From: Terriglobia bacterium
GTDB taxonomy: Bacteria > Acidobacteriota > Terriglobia > Bryobacterales > Bryobacteraceae
Length of the DNA stretch: 64,000 nt
NCBI GenBank assembly: GCA_020073145.1
Contig: JAIQFS010000002.1
Location: 62,001-126,000, forward strand
Direction of reading: 5' to 3'
Position numbers and translations under genes: made by a program. Below, piece after piece: positions 54,805 to 63,489 of this stretch (position 1 is the first letter of the stretch; every line of letters starts with the position of its first letter). The notes below the pieces were generated by a model. The model was not told where the DNA came from. It ran no database searches and saw nothing but the letters and a program-made list of their open reading frames with translations.

Positions 54805-56481
54805 ATGAGAGTCGCACGCCTTTCGATTGGTTCGGGTGTTCCCCTTGTCGTTTTACTAGGTGTGGTCCTGCTGCCTGCAGCAGACCAGAAGCCTGCCACT
54901 CCCACGACCCGTGAGACCGTAGCCAAGCCCCTCTCCGAAAAGGAGAAAAAGAAAAAAGAGGAAAAGCTCCGGAAAGAACTGGAAACTCCGTACCGGAAGT
55001 GGCTGAACGAGGACGTGGCTTACATCATTACCGATGAGGAGCGCGCCGCCTGGAAACGCCTGAATACCGACGATGAACGCGAGCAGTTCATCGAACAGTT
55101 CTGGCTGCGCCGCGATCCGACTCCGGACACCGTCGAGAACGAGTTCAAGGAAGAACACTACCGCCGCATCGCGTATGCCAACGAGCGTTTCGCGTCGGGG
55201 ATTCCGGGATGGAAGACCGACCGCGGGCGGATCTATATCACCTTTGGCCCGCCCGACGAAAGGGACGAGCACCCCACCGGCGGAACGTACCAGCGGCCTC
55301 CGGAAGAGGGCGGCGGCGAAACCACTACATTCCCCTTCGAGGATTGGCGCTACCGGTACATCGATGGCATCGGCAACGACATCATGGTCGAGTTTGTCGA
55401 TCCCACCATGACGGGTGAGTATCACATGACCATGGACCCATCCGAAAAAGACGCCTTGTCGCGGGTGCCGGGCGCCGGCCTCAGCTTAATGGAACAGATG
55501 GGTCTGTCCGACAAGAGCCAGCGCTTTAACAACACCGACGGCACTTTACTGCCCGCGCCCATGGGCGGCCCGACCTCGCGGACCAACCAGTTTGACCGGC
55601 TCGATCAGTTCGTTAAGCTGCAGAAACCCCCGGAGGTCAAGTTCAAGGACCTGGAAGCCGTGGTCAATTCCCGCATCAGCTACAACATCCTGCCGATGGA
55701 AGTGCGGGCCTACTACTTCCCGCTCACCGAAGCCTCGGTGCTCACCGGCGTGACCATTCAGTTCAACAATCGAGATCTGAATTTTCAGTCGAAGGATGGC
55801 GTGCAGAAGGCCGTTGTGAACATCCTGGGGCACATCACGACCATGACCCGGCGCGTGGTCAACACATTTGAAGATACCGTCACGGTGGACAGTCCACCGG
55901 ATATGCTACAGGCCTATAGTCAGCGGAAGTCGATCTATCAGAAAACGATCCCTTTGCCCCCGGGAACCTACCGGCTGAACGTGGTGGCCAAGGACCTGGT
56001 CAGCGGCAATCTGAACAATTACGAAGTGGCGCTGAATGTGCCGCGGATCGAAGCCGACAAACTCGCCTCCAGTACGATGATCCTGGCCGATCTGATTGAG
56101 AAGGTCCCCACGCGCAGCATCGGAACCGGCCAGTTTGTCATCGGCGATTCTAAGGTCCGGCCCCGCCTCGATGCCGTTTTCAAACGGGACGAAAAACTGT
56201 GGTTCTTTGTGACCGCCTACAATTTCGAGTCGAGCCAGGCCACCCGCAAGCCGAGCGGGCAAGTGCAGTATGAGCTGATGAAAACCGGCTCCACCGACAA
56301 GATTTACGACTTCACCGAGGACGTGAACCAGATCCCGGGCGCTTCGACCAGTCAGGTGACCATCGAAAAAGCCCTGCCCCTCAAAGATCTGGCCCCCGGC
56401 AAGTACACGCTCCAATTGAGAATTACCGATCAGAACCGTAATCAGGTGCTGACACCTTCGGCCCAGTTTACGGTAAATTAA
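54805..56481 (+). CDS. GWxTD domain-containing secreted protein
   Basis: The 558-residue product has a signal (VPLVVLLGVVLLPAADQK), a long Lys/Glu coiled segment (EKEKKKKEEKLRKELETP), then the GWxTD region (DVAYIITDEERAAWKRLNTDDEREQFIEQFWLRRDPTPDT...IPGWKTDRGRIYITFGPPDE), and a beta-rich C-terminal part. The domain is typical of Acidobacteriota and neighbours; its role is unknown. ATG 54805 is used; a GTG at 54796 is an alternative. TTTACAAT (about 54738-54745) is a possible -10. Confidence 0.89.
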   Translation: MRVARLSIGSGVPLVVLLGVVLLPAADQKPATPTTRETVAKPLSEKEKKKKEEKLRKELETPYRKWLNEDVAYIITDEERAAWKRLNTDDEREQFIEQFWLRRDPTPDTVENEFKEEHYRRIAYANERFASGIPGWKTDRGRIYITFGPPDERDEHPTGGTYQRPPEEGGGETTTFPFEDWRYRYIDGIGNDIMVEFVDPTMTGEYHMTMDPSEKDALSRVPGAGLSLMEQMGLSDKSQRFNNTDGTLLPAPMGGPTSRTNQFDRLDQFVKLQKPPEVKFKDLEAVVNSRISYNILPMEVRAYYFPLTEASVLTGVTIQFNNRDLNFQSKDGVQKAVVNILGHITTMTRRVVNTFEDTVTVDSPPDMLQAYSQRKSIYQKTIPLPPGTYRLNVVAKDLVSGNLNNYEVALNVPRIEADKLASSTMILADLIEKVPTRSIGTGQFVIGDSKVRPRLDAVFKRDEKLWFFVTAYNFESSQATRKPSGQVQYELMKTGSTDKIYDFTEDVNQIPGASTSQVTIEKALPLKDLAPGKYTLQLRITDQNRNQVLTPSAQFTVN

Positions 56482-56521
56482 AGTCAGCAGGGCCCTCCCT
56501 GCCAGCGAGCGATTGGCGTCG

Positions 56522-58327
56522 ATGTTGAGAAGCAAGACGCACAGACCGGTAGTTGCCCTGATGGCGGGGTTGGTATGCCTCGCCGTTGCGCCCATTCCCT
56601 CCACGGCCGCTGAGCCCGTGCAGCTCTCGGGCGCGATCACAGGTCTGGTGATCAATTCCGCAGGATCGCCGCAAATGGGCGCGGCAGTCATCTTATATAA
56701 CCGGCAAGATCGCGCGTACCAAAAAGCGATCACCGATGAGCGCGGCGAATTTAAGTTCCTCGGCCTGCTCCCCGACATCTATTCTCTTCGCGTGACCCTG
56801 GCCAACTTTGTCCCTGCGATGAAACGAAACATCCAGGTGCAACCCGGGATGCGCAGCGCGCTCGCCGTGAATCTGAATTCTCTGTTCAGTTCCATTCAGT
56901 TCGCCTATCCGCCGGTGCCGACTGGATCCTTCATGACGGAGGATTGGAAGTGGATTCTGCGCACGGCATCGGCGACGCGCCCGGTTCTTCGTTTTACCGG
57001 TGATGCGCTGGCCCAGCCCCGCGAACCGGCTCCGCGCGGCGCCGTCTTCTCGGACACGCGCGGCGTGCTGCAATTGTCGGCTGGTGACGGTCCGCTGGTG
57101 ACCGGCATCGGCAGCGAAGCGGACCTCGGCACGGCCTTCGCCCTCGCCACTTCGTTGTTCGGAAACAACCTGCTGCAAGTCAGCGGCAACTTGGGGTATG
57201 GCTCCCAGACCGGCGTCCCGGTGGCGGCCTTCCGCACCAGCTACAGCCGCGACCGGACCGGCGGCGGCCCCGTCGTCTCCGTGACCGTCCGCCAGTTGTT
57301 CCTGCCGGATCGTTTTAGCGACGGCGCATCCGGCGCGGCTCTTCCCATGCTGCGGTCGGTGGCCGCGAGCTTTGACGATCGCACCGAGATTTCCGAGAAC
57401 CTCTCGTTGCAGTATGGCTTCACGCTCGACTCGCTTTCTTTCGTGGGGCACCTCAACTCCTTCAGCCCGTACGCCCGCTTGGTTTATTCGCTGGGCAACC
57501 ATGGAGACCAGGGAGAATTAGCCTTCGCCTTCACCTCCGGCAACGCCCGGCCCGATCTGGCCGGCGGCGGGCCGCAGAATTCCGAACTGCAGCACAGTCT
57601 CAGCACTCTCGGCTTGTTCCCCCGCCTCTCGCTGGTGGGCGGCCAGCCCAGGATGCAGCGCGGCGACGAATACGAGTTGAGCTATTCGCGCACCGTGGGC
57701 TCGCGCGTTTATCAGCTCTCGGCATACCGCGAGGCGGTCACCAATGCCGCGCTCTCTCTGATCGCGCCGGATGCTCTGTTCGGCGGCGATCTGCTGCCCG
57801 ACCTGTTTGGCGGAGATGCGATTTTCAACGCCGGCAACTATCAGACTACCGGCTACGACGCTGCCGTTACGCAGAATCTGGGCGACCGGGTCAGCGCCAC
57901 TGTCATGTGGGGCACGATGGGCACCCTGACCGCCGACCGGCGGGAAATTGCGAATGGCAGCCCCGATGAGTTGCGTTCGATGATCCGCCCCGGGCGCCGG
58001 CAGGCAGCGACGGCCCGCATCCAGGCAACCGCGCCGTGGACCGGAACCCACATGATCGCCAGCTATCAATGGGTCGGCGACCCGCGCGCCCTGATGCCCG
58101 GGCGGTTGTATTCCACGCAGTCCGTACGCCCGCTGCCGGGGTTCAATCTGTACGTGCGGCAGCCGATTCCCGGTTTGTCCATGTTACCCTGGCGCGTCGA
58201 AGCGACCGCCGATCTGCGCAATCTGCTGGCTCAAGGCTACGTGCCGCTGACTGCGGCCAACGGCCAGCCGGTGGTGCTGGTGGAAATGCCCCGCAGCTTC
58301 CGCGGCGGCCTCAGTTTCATCTTCTAG
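56522..58327 (+). CDS. outer-membrane protein with N-terminal carboxypeptidase-regulatory domain
   Basis: The 601-residue protein has a signal peptide (VVALMAGLVCLAVAPIPSTAAEP), a CarboxypepD_reg-like domain (LSGAITGLVINSAGSPQMGAAVILYNRQ...GEFKFLGLLPDIYSLRVTLANFVPAMKRNIQV, about residues 30-110), and a barrel-like rest with alternating strands ending SFRGGLSFIF (terminal Phe). There is no TonB plug, so it is not a full Oar receptor. It stands 40 bases after the GWxTD gene and may be in its operon. ATG 56522 is used over TTG 56513. Confidence 0.77.
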   Translation: MLRSKTHRPVVALMAGLVCLAVAPIPSTAAEPVQLSGAITGLVINSAGSPQMGAAVILYNRQDRAYQKAITDERGEFKFLGLLPDIYSLRVTLANFVPAMKRNIQVQPGMRSALAVNLNSLFSSIQFAYPPVPTGSFMTEDWKWILRTASATRPVLRFTGDALAQPREPAPRGAVFSDTRGVLQLSAGDGPLVTGIGSEADLGTAFALATSLFGNNLLQVSGNLGYGSQTGVPVAAFRTSYSRDRTGGGPVVSVTVRQLFLPDRFSDGASGAALPMLRSVAASFDDRTEISENLSLQYGFTLDSLSFVGHLNSFSPYARLVYSLGNHGDQGELAFAFTSGNARPDLAGGGPQNSELQHSLSTLGLFPRLSLVGGQPRMQRGDEYELSYSRTVGSRVYQLSAYREAVTNAALSLIAPDALFGGDLLPDLFGGDAIFNAGNYQTTGYDAAVTQNLGDRVSATVMWGTMGTLTADRREIANGSPDELRSMIRPGRRQAATARIQATAPWTGTHMIASYQWVGDPRALMPGRLYSTQSVRPLPGFNLYVRQPIPGLSMLPWRVEATADLRNLLAQGYVPLTAANGQPVVLVEMPRSFRGGLSFIF

Positions 58328-58366
58328 ATTCCTCCCTTCGACGGCAGGCAGTGCGGACCCAATGGG

Positions 58367-58372
58367 TATAAT
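58367..58372 (+). promoter_or_regulatory. consensus -10 box TATAAT for the methyltransferase gene
   Basis: TATAAT (58367-58372) ends 7 bases before the ATG at 58380, where transcription should begin. A longer frame would start inside this box, so the start at 58380 is preferred and the message is probably leaderless. No clear -35 is seen. Confidence 0.58.
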
Positions 58373-58379
58373 GGAGCCA

Positions 58380-59075
58380 ATGACCGCGGCAGGTGTCACG
58401 ACCACTTCACCGTATCAGTTCAAGCCCCGGCCCTACAGCAGCCACGTCCTGCTGCTGAAAGAGTTTCCCAGCCGCGGGGAAGGACGCCGGGTGCTGGACG
58501 TGGGGTGCGCGGAGGGATATCTGGCCGAGATTCTGGCGGCGCGCGGCTTTTCCGTCACGGGCGTCGATCTTCCAGGCACTCCTCATCCGGACTCCATTGA
58601 GTTCGCCGGCGCCAATTTGGACTCGGGTCTTCCCGCCTTCCAAGAATCCTTCGAGTTCATCCTCTGCGCCGACGTGCTGGAGCATGTGCGCGACCCGCTC
58701 CTGTTGCTGCGACAGTGCCATCAGCTCCTAACCCCCGGCGGCGCGCTCATCGCATCGCTGCCCAATAGCGGCCATGCCTATTTCCGCGCGAACGTGATGC
58801 TCGGCCGCTTTCCCCGGCATGACCGAGGCCTCTTCGATCGCACCCACCTCCATTTCTATATGTGGGAGGGGTGGGCCAGTCTGCTGGCCGATGCGGGTTT
58901 TCGCATGGAAGCCTTGCGCGTGTCGGGAGTGCCCATGGGATTGGCGCTGCCCCAATGGGAGGGCTCGGCGGGCGTGGCGGCGTTGGAGTGGCTGACCTTT
59001 CAATTGGCGCGGACCTGGAAGAGCCTTTTCGCTTATCAGTTCATCGTCCGAGCCCGCGCGGAGCGTGTCGAATGA
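58380..59075 (+). CDS. SAM-dependent methyltransferase, UbiE/Methyltransf_23-like
   Basis: The 231-residue protein has class I motif I (RVLDVGCAEGYLAEILAARG), motif II (VTGVDLPGT), post I FEFILCADVLEHVRDPLLLLRQCHQLLTPGGALIASLPNSGH, and an aromatic-rich tail. It resembles methyltransferases found in glycan clusters. The next gene overlaps its stop by 4 bases. Confidence 0.89.
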   Translation: MTAAGVTTTSPYQFKPRPYSSHVLLLKEFPSRGEGRRVLDVGCAEGYLAEILAARGFSVTGVDLPGTPHPDSIEFAGANLDSGLPAFQESFEFILCADVLEHVRDPLLLLRQCHQLLTPGGALIASLPNSGHAYFRANVMLGRFPRHDRGLFDRTHLHFYMWEGWASLLADAGFRMEALRVSGVPMGLALPQWEGSAGVAALEWLTFQLARTWKSLFAYQFIVRARAERVE

Positions 59076-59869
59076 CCTTGCCGAAACCGAAAGTTGTCGT
59101 CGTGATGCCCGCCTACAACGCGGCCAAGACTCTGCATATGACCTATGCCGACCTGCCGCGCGACATGGTGGACCTGGTGATCCTGGTGGATGACGGCAGC
59201 TCCGACGAAACCGCCAAGATCGCCCGTGAGCTCGGCCTCGAGCTGTTCGTCCACAATCGCAACTACGGCTACGGCGCCAACCAGAAGACGTGCTACCGCG
59301 AGGCCCTCCGCGCGGGAGCCGACATTGTCGTGATGGTCCATCCCGACTATCAGTACGACCCCCGGCTCTTGCCCGAGATCATTCAGCCTCTGCAGGAAGG
59401 CTTGGCCGACGTCGTGCTGGGCTCGCGTCTGATGGGCCTTCACCCCATGCAACAGGGCATGCCGTGGTGGAAATATTACGCCAACCGCTTTCTCACCATG
59501 CTGGAGAACACGGCCTTCGGGCTCCGGCTTTCCGAATACCACACCGGCTATCGCGCCTTCCGCCGCGAAGTGCTGGAGTCCGTGAATCTCGAGATGAATT
59601 CCGACAAGTTCATCTTCGATCAGGAAATATTGGCCCAGATCGTCAGCCTCAATTTGCGCGTCGCCGAAGTGCCCGTGCCGACGCGGTATTTTGCCCAGGC
59701 CTCATCGGCGAGTTTCGTGGCGAGCACCCGCTACGGCTTGTCCATTCTGTGGGTGCTGGCGCGATACCTGGTGCATCGCAGCGGTCTGCTCCGCCAGCGG
59801 CAGTTCGAAAGCCTGGAGCGCCGCTACCAGAGTGCCGCCAAGGTCAAGGCGGCCGGCAAACTCACTTGA
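59072..59869 (+). CDS. GT2 family glycosyltransferase, dolichol-phosphate-mannose-synthase-like
   Basis: The 265-residue protein has the GT-A fold: VVVVMPAYNAAKTL, LVDDGSSDETAKIA, GYGANQKTCYREALRAGADIVVMVHPDYQYDPRLL (DxD-like HPD), and a late amphipathic region (RYGLSILWVLARYLVHRSGLL). It likely makes polyprenyl-phosphate sugars that the neighbouring polytopic proteins use. It is coupled to the methyltransferase (4-base overlap) and to the next gene (TTGA overlap). Confidence 0.93.
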   Translation: MTLPKPKVVVVMPAYNAAKTLHMTYADLPRDMVDLVILVDDGSSDETAKIARELGLELFVHNRNYGYGANQKTCYREALRAGADIVVMVHPDYQYDPRLLPEIIQPLQEGLADVVLGSRLMGLHPMQQGMPWWKYYANRFLTMLENTAFGLRLSEYHTGYRAFRREVLESVNLEMNSDKFIFDQEILAQIVSLNLRVAEVPVPTRYFAQASSASFVASTRYGLSILWVLARYLVHRSGLLRQRQFESLERRYQSAAKVKAAGKLT

Positions 59870-61869
59870 AGGCTCGGTGGAAACCTCCGCCCTGGGCGGA
59901 GATTCTGCTCGACTCCCTTCTCATTTTCTTTCTCACGGCCGTACTGATCCACCCCCTCTTTCGAGCCGGATATTTCGAAAACTGGAGATCGATCGAGAGT
60001 ACCTTCATTTCCGATGCGCGGTTCCTGATGGAACACTGGCCGCATCCGCAATGGCAACCGCTCTGGTACACCGGCACTCGATTTGACTACATCTATCCGC
60101 CCGCCCTGCGCTATGGGACGGCCCTGCTGGCGAAGGCGTTCGGATGCTTGCCGGTGGAGGCCTACCACCTCTACACCGCGCTTTTCTACTGTCTCGGCAT
60201 TTCGGGCGTGTATCTGCTTGTGTCCGTGGCAACCCGCTCGCGCGTCGCCGCGTGGCTGGCGGCCGCCGCGTCCGCGCTGGGCTCGCCGTCCTTTCTCATG
60301 TTGAAGATCTACCGGCTGGATTCGTTCCGGCATGTGCCCCAGCGGTTGCACGTGCTGGTGCAATACGGCGAGGGCCCGCACATGACGGCCCTGGCGCTGA
60401 TTCCCATCGCACTGGCCTTTACCTGGCTGGCGATGCAGTCCCACCGCCCGGCTCTGCTGGCTCTGGCCGCGATCGTCTCGGCAGCAGTCGTCTCGAATAA
60501 CTTTTACGGCGCCACCGCGCTGGCGTTGTTCTACTCGATCCTGGTGTGGAGCTTCTGGATCACCCGCCGGGAGCGCCGCATCCTGTGGACTGCCCTGGCC
60601 CTTCCGCTGCTGGCCTACGGAGTGACGGCCGTCTGGCTGGTGCCTTCGTACGTGACGATGACCGCGCGGAACCTGCAGTATGTGGCCGCGCGGGGCAACC
60701 CCTTGTCCACCGCGATCGCCCTTGCCGTGGCGGCTGCCTTCGCCTGGATCACGGCCAGGCTGGCCGGGGGAAAGCCCGCACGCACCTGGGCGGTGTTCAC
60801 CGCGGGATGCACGCTCTTCTTCCTCCTCAACGTGGCGGGCAATTATTTCTTCCACTTTCTGGTGACCGGCGATCCGTTGCGGTGGGTGCCCGAGCTCGAT
60901 TTGGCCTGCGTCCTGGGGGCTGCTACGGTGCTGCGGTGGTTGTGGAATCGCCCCGGCCGCGTTGGCCGTGCGGCCGCCGTGGTGGTTGTCCTCGCAGCCT
61001 GCTACTCCACCAAGGGATATGTGCGCCATGCGTGGCAAATCCTTCCGCCCGCGGCCGATCCCCAGAGCCGCGTCGAATTCCAAATCCCGGAGTGGCTGTG
61101 GCAGAACCGTCCCGATGCCCGCACCGTCACCTCCGGCTCGGTGCGCTTCTGGTTCGACGCCTGGCACGACCTGGCGCAAGTGGGCGGCGGCTCCGAACAG
61201 GGCCTCATTAACGGCCTCACCCAAAACGCCGGATGGGAACTCAACCTCGGCGCTCAACCCGAGCCTTCCATTTTGTGGATGCAGTGCCTGGGGGTGGACA
61301 CAGTTTACGTCGCCGGCCAGCGCTCGCAGGATGTTTACAAGGATACGCAGTATCCCCGGAAGTACGCGGGCGTGCTACCGGTCATCTACGACGACGGGCG
61401 CGGCGACACCATCTATCAAGTGCCCCGCCGGTACCGGGCGCGGGCGCGCGTGGTCGAGACCCGCCGCCTGGACGCGCTCCGCACCCCGCAAGGCAATCTC
61501 GATCTGGAGGCCTTGCGCGCCTACGCCAACACCATCGAGAGAGGACCCGATGCGCCCCCAGTCCTGACCCGCCTCAGCACTGACGCGATGGAGGTCCGGG
61601 CCCGCATCGAGCCGGGGCAATCGCTCGTGGTGCAGGAAACCTACGACCCGGCTTGGCAGGCATGGGCGGGAAATCAATCGCTCTCCGTCCGCAAGGACGC
61701 CATGGGTTTCCTGGCTGTCGACCCACCTCCCGGGGAGAACCTGATCCGCCTTCAGTTCGTCACGCCTCTCGAGAACCGCGTTGGGGCGCTGGTGACCCTG
61801 TTGACCCTGATGCTGCTGCTCGTCCTCTTCGCAAGATCCGTCCGCGGACCCCGGCGTTCGATGGGTTGA
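59866..61869 (+). CDS. polytopic membrane protein with periplasmic C-terminal domain, YfhO-like
   Basis: The 667-residue product has about ten N-terminal helices with the loop YTGTRFDYIYPPALRYGTALLAKA and then a large soluble C-terminal domain, ending in one last helix (GALVTLLTLMLLLVLFARS). The layout recalls YfhO/PMT-related membrane glycosyltransferases. The start is a TTG at 59866 whose TTGA overlaps the GT2 stop. It probably receives the polyprenyl sugar made by the GT2 enzyme; this is inference. Confidence 0.84.
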   Translation: MKARWKPPPWAEILLDSLLIFFLTAVLIHPLFRAGYFENWRSIESTFISDARFLMEHWPHPQWQPLWYTGTRFDYIYPPALRYGTALLAKAFGCLPVEAYHLYTALFYCLGISGVYLLVSVATRSRVAAWLAAAASALGSPSFLMLKIYRLDSFRHVPQRLHVLVQYGEGPHMTALALIPIALAFTWLAMQSHRPALLALAAIVSAAVVSNNFYGATALALFYSILVWSFWITRRERRILWTALALPLLAYGVTAVWLVPSYVTMTARNLQYVAARGNPLSTAIALAVAAAFAWITARLAGGKPARTWAVFTAGCTLFFLLNVAGNYFFHFLVTGDPLRWVPELDLACVLGAATVLRWLWNRPGRVGRAAAVVVVLAACYSTKGYVRHAWQILPPAADPQSRVEFQIPEWLWQNRPDARTVTSGSVRFWFDAWHDLAQVGGGSEQGLINGLTQNAGWELNLGAQPEPSILWMQCLGVDTVYVAGQRSQDVYKDTQYPRKYAGVLPVIYDDGRGDTIYQVPRRYRARARVVETRRLDALRTPQGNLDLEALRAYANTIERGPDAPPVLTRLSTDAMEVRARIEPGQSLVVQETYDPAWQAWAGNQSLSVRKDAMGFLAVDPPPGENLIRLQFVTPLENRVGALVTLLTLMLLLVLFARSVRGPRRSMG

Positions 61870-61886
61870 CGCCCGAGAGCGGGCTC

Positions 61887-62081
61887 CTACCAGTCTGTTT
61901 CGAACTCCCGATGGCAAGTCCAACACCGGTATTTCCCCTCGACGGGGCGCGAAATCTTGTCGTGGAGGAACCGGCAGCGCTGCTGGGCCACTGTTTGGAG
62001 CAGGGTGCTCAGGAACTCTCCGACTGGCATCCACGCGGCACGCGGCTTGTCGAGGCACACTTCGGCTAAACCCGTTCTCAT
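61887..62081 (-). CDS. small Cys/His protein of unknown function
   Basis: The 64-residue product has QQRCRFLHD and KYRCWTCHREFETDW, a possible single zinc site (Cys, His, CxxCH). The haem motif CxxCH is present, but no signal peptide is seen. GGAGG lies about 9 bases before the ATG. It converges on the long membrane-protein gene. Not a family I recognise. Confidence 0.55.
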   Translation of the reverse strand: MRTGLAEVCLDKPRAAWMPVGEFLSTLLQTVAQQRCRFLHDKISRPVEGKYRCWTCHREFETDW

Positions 62082-62389
62082 ACGCTAAATCCTCCAGAAA
62101 AAAGACTCAGGAGCCGGAAACCAGCCAACGTTTCCGCCCTACCCTATCGAAGATTATTGCCTGGATATATATCGAATGACAGTACTGCGGGTACCGAAGT
62201 CCCGGGTTGCGGAAGCCAAGTTCCCCAATTCATGGGGAAAAAACTTCGGAGTACTCCCCAGCGGGAATCGCGCGGGCGCTCCCGTCCTCCTGGATCTCCC
62301 CGATTCCGTTTGGGGACGGCTGGGCCGCTGTAATTCCGGTACTTATACAGAAGGCCCGGTTGGGAGTACGGTTCGGGGAGGGGGAAGTG
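62082..62389. other. intergenic region without a supported gene
   Basis: This 300-base stretch holds GGAGG for the minus-strand gene at 62081, a small hairpin TTCCCC/GGGGAA (about 62221-62240), and TATACA (about 62344) that may be the -10 of the next gene. Several frames are open, but their composition and lack of a ribosome site do not support a gene. Confidence 0.6.
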
Positions 62390-62638
62390 ATGTCGCCAGT
62401 TCTGTTGCGCCTGACCAAGATTCTGGCCTTCGTGGCGTTGTTCGCCTTTCTGGATCGGGCTCTGGATGCCACTCACTTCCGGGCGTCACTCCTCAACGCG
62501 TTTGTGGATTCGCTCTCGATGTCCCTCGGCATTGCCAGCAAGTATATCGACTGGACGCTCGTCACCCTGGCCGCCGCCGGAATGCTGGCGACTCTCACGA
62601 CCCTGTTTCGCGCTCTAACCAGTGGCCTGCGCCGCTAG
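62390..62638 (+). CDS. small protein with two membrane segments
   Basis: The 82-residue product has hydrophobic segments (TKILAFVALFAFLDRAL and WTLVTLAAAGMLATLTTLF). GGGGAGGGGGAAG ends just before the ATG at 62390, deciding the start; longer upstream extensions lack support. No family recognised. Confidence 0.62.
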   Translation: MSPVLLRLTKILAFVALFAFLDRALDATHFRASLLNAFVDSLSMSLGIASKYIDWTLVTLAAAGMLATLTTLFRALTSGLRR

Positions 62639-62779
62639 CCCGCCTACCTCTCAACCACCGCCTCGTCCGCTGAAGACACCAACCGTATCCGGTCTGCCCA
62701 CTCGAGCCTTGCCGAAAACCGCGAGGCACGCGATAATTGGAGGTGCAGATCTTCTTTCAGAAAGATCGCGGAGGATGCA

Positions 62780-63007
62780 GTGACTGAGCATGGTAAGGAA
62801 ACGGCCAGGGCGGCGGCCGTAGCAGGCGTAGGCGCAGGTGTCGGAGGAGCCGGCGGCGCCTCGGCCGGAGTGCTGGAGTTGGCGGCTTTAGGAAGCGCGA
62901 CCCCCTTGTCGGCGGGCGCTGTGATCGCGGGCGGAGCCCTTGCGGGCGCCGCACTTTTCCTCGCGGGATATGGCGCATACCGCCTTCTGACCAAGCCCAA
63001 AAAGTAA
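62780..63007 (+). CDS. small Gly/Ala-rich membrane protein
   Basis: The 75-residue product is rich in Gly and Ala with GxxxG-like patterns (GVGAGVGGAGGASAGVLELAALG) and one or two membrane-spanning segments (VIAGGALAGAALFLAGYGAY). The GTG start has GGAGGA just before it. Such glycine-zipper proteins can be bacteriocin-like or outer-membrane components; nothing here decides. It sits 109 bases before tRNA-Val. Confidence 0.58.
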   Translation: MTEHGKETARAAAVAGVGAGVGGAGGASAGVLELAALGSATPLSAGAVIAGGALAGAALFLAGYGAYRLLTKPKK

Positions 63008-63116
63008 GTTTCCCGCCCCGCAGGAACCATCCGATTGACCCTGCCACTGGAGTTTCGCGGTGTTGGTGTGTGGAAACGGCCCGCAGGCGTGGAGATGATA
63101 CACTGAACGTGACCAT

Positions 63117-63193
63117 GGGCGGTTAGCTCAGCTGGTTAGAGCGCCTGCCTTACAAGCAGGAGGTCCGCGGTTCGAGCCCGCGACCGCCCACCA
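63117..63193 (+). tRNA. tRNA-Val, anticodon TAC
   Basis: The cloverleaf is complete: acceptor GGGCGGT pairs with ACCGCCC, D arm GCTC/GAGC, anticodon arm CCTGC/GCAGG around CTTACAA (TAC, 63151-63153), T arm CGCGG/CCGCG with TTCGAGC, discriminator A and an encoded CCA (63191-63193). It reads valine GTA codons and, by wobble, other GTN codons. Confidence 0.97.
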
Positions 63194-63206
63194 TGAAATC
63201 CATAAT

Positions 63207-63365
63207 TTACGAGGGCTTTTTCGGGGCTGCTGCGCTGGTTTGGTCCTGACCGTTGGGGATTCCTGTGGGACCCGGTTCAGCGGGCACAGAATTGGGCTTC
63301 ATTCTAAACGCTTCCACGGCCTGACGTTTCGCATTCATTCTGATGTGGCTGTAGCGTTCCATCAT
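63207..63365 (-). pseudogene. C-terminal remnant of a tyrosine recombinase next to tRNA-Val
   Basis: Reading leftward from 63365, the frame is MMERYSHIRMNAKRQAVEAF, then a Pro-rich tail ending KKPS and TAA (63207-63209). ERYSHIRMxAKRxAVE is the end of the catalytic domain in phage-type integrases, the Tyr being the nucleophile. Upstream the frame soon meets a stop. The remnant begins 14 bases after the tRNA CCA end, the usual site for integration, so it is probably left by a lost element. The rest, 63366-63489, shows no gene. Confidence 0.64.
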
Positions 63366-63489
63366 TGCGCGTGACAGTGGGCTACCTCACTCCGTCTCAC
63401 AAGTTCTACCACCCTCGATCCAGCTACCATGCGCACTGCAAGTTGAAGTCGACGCTATCGCTCCCTGTGCGGAGTGGCGCATCCAATCC

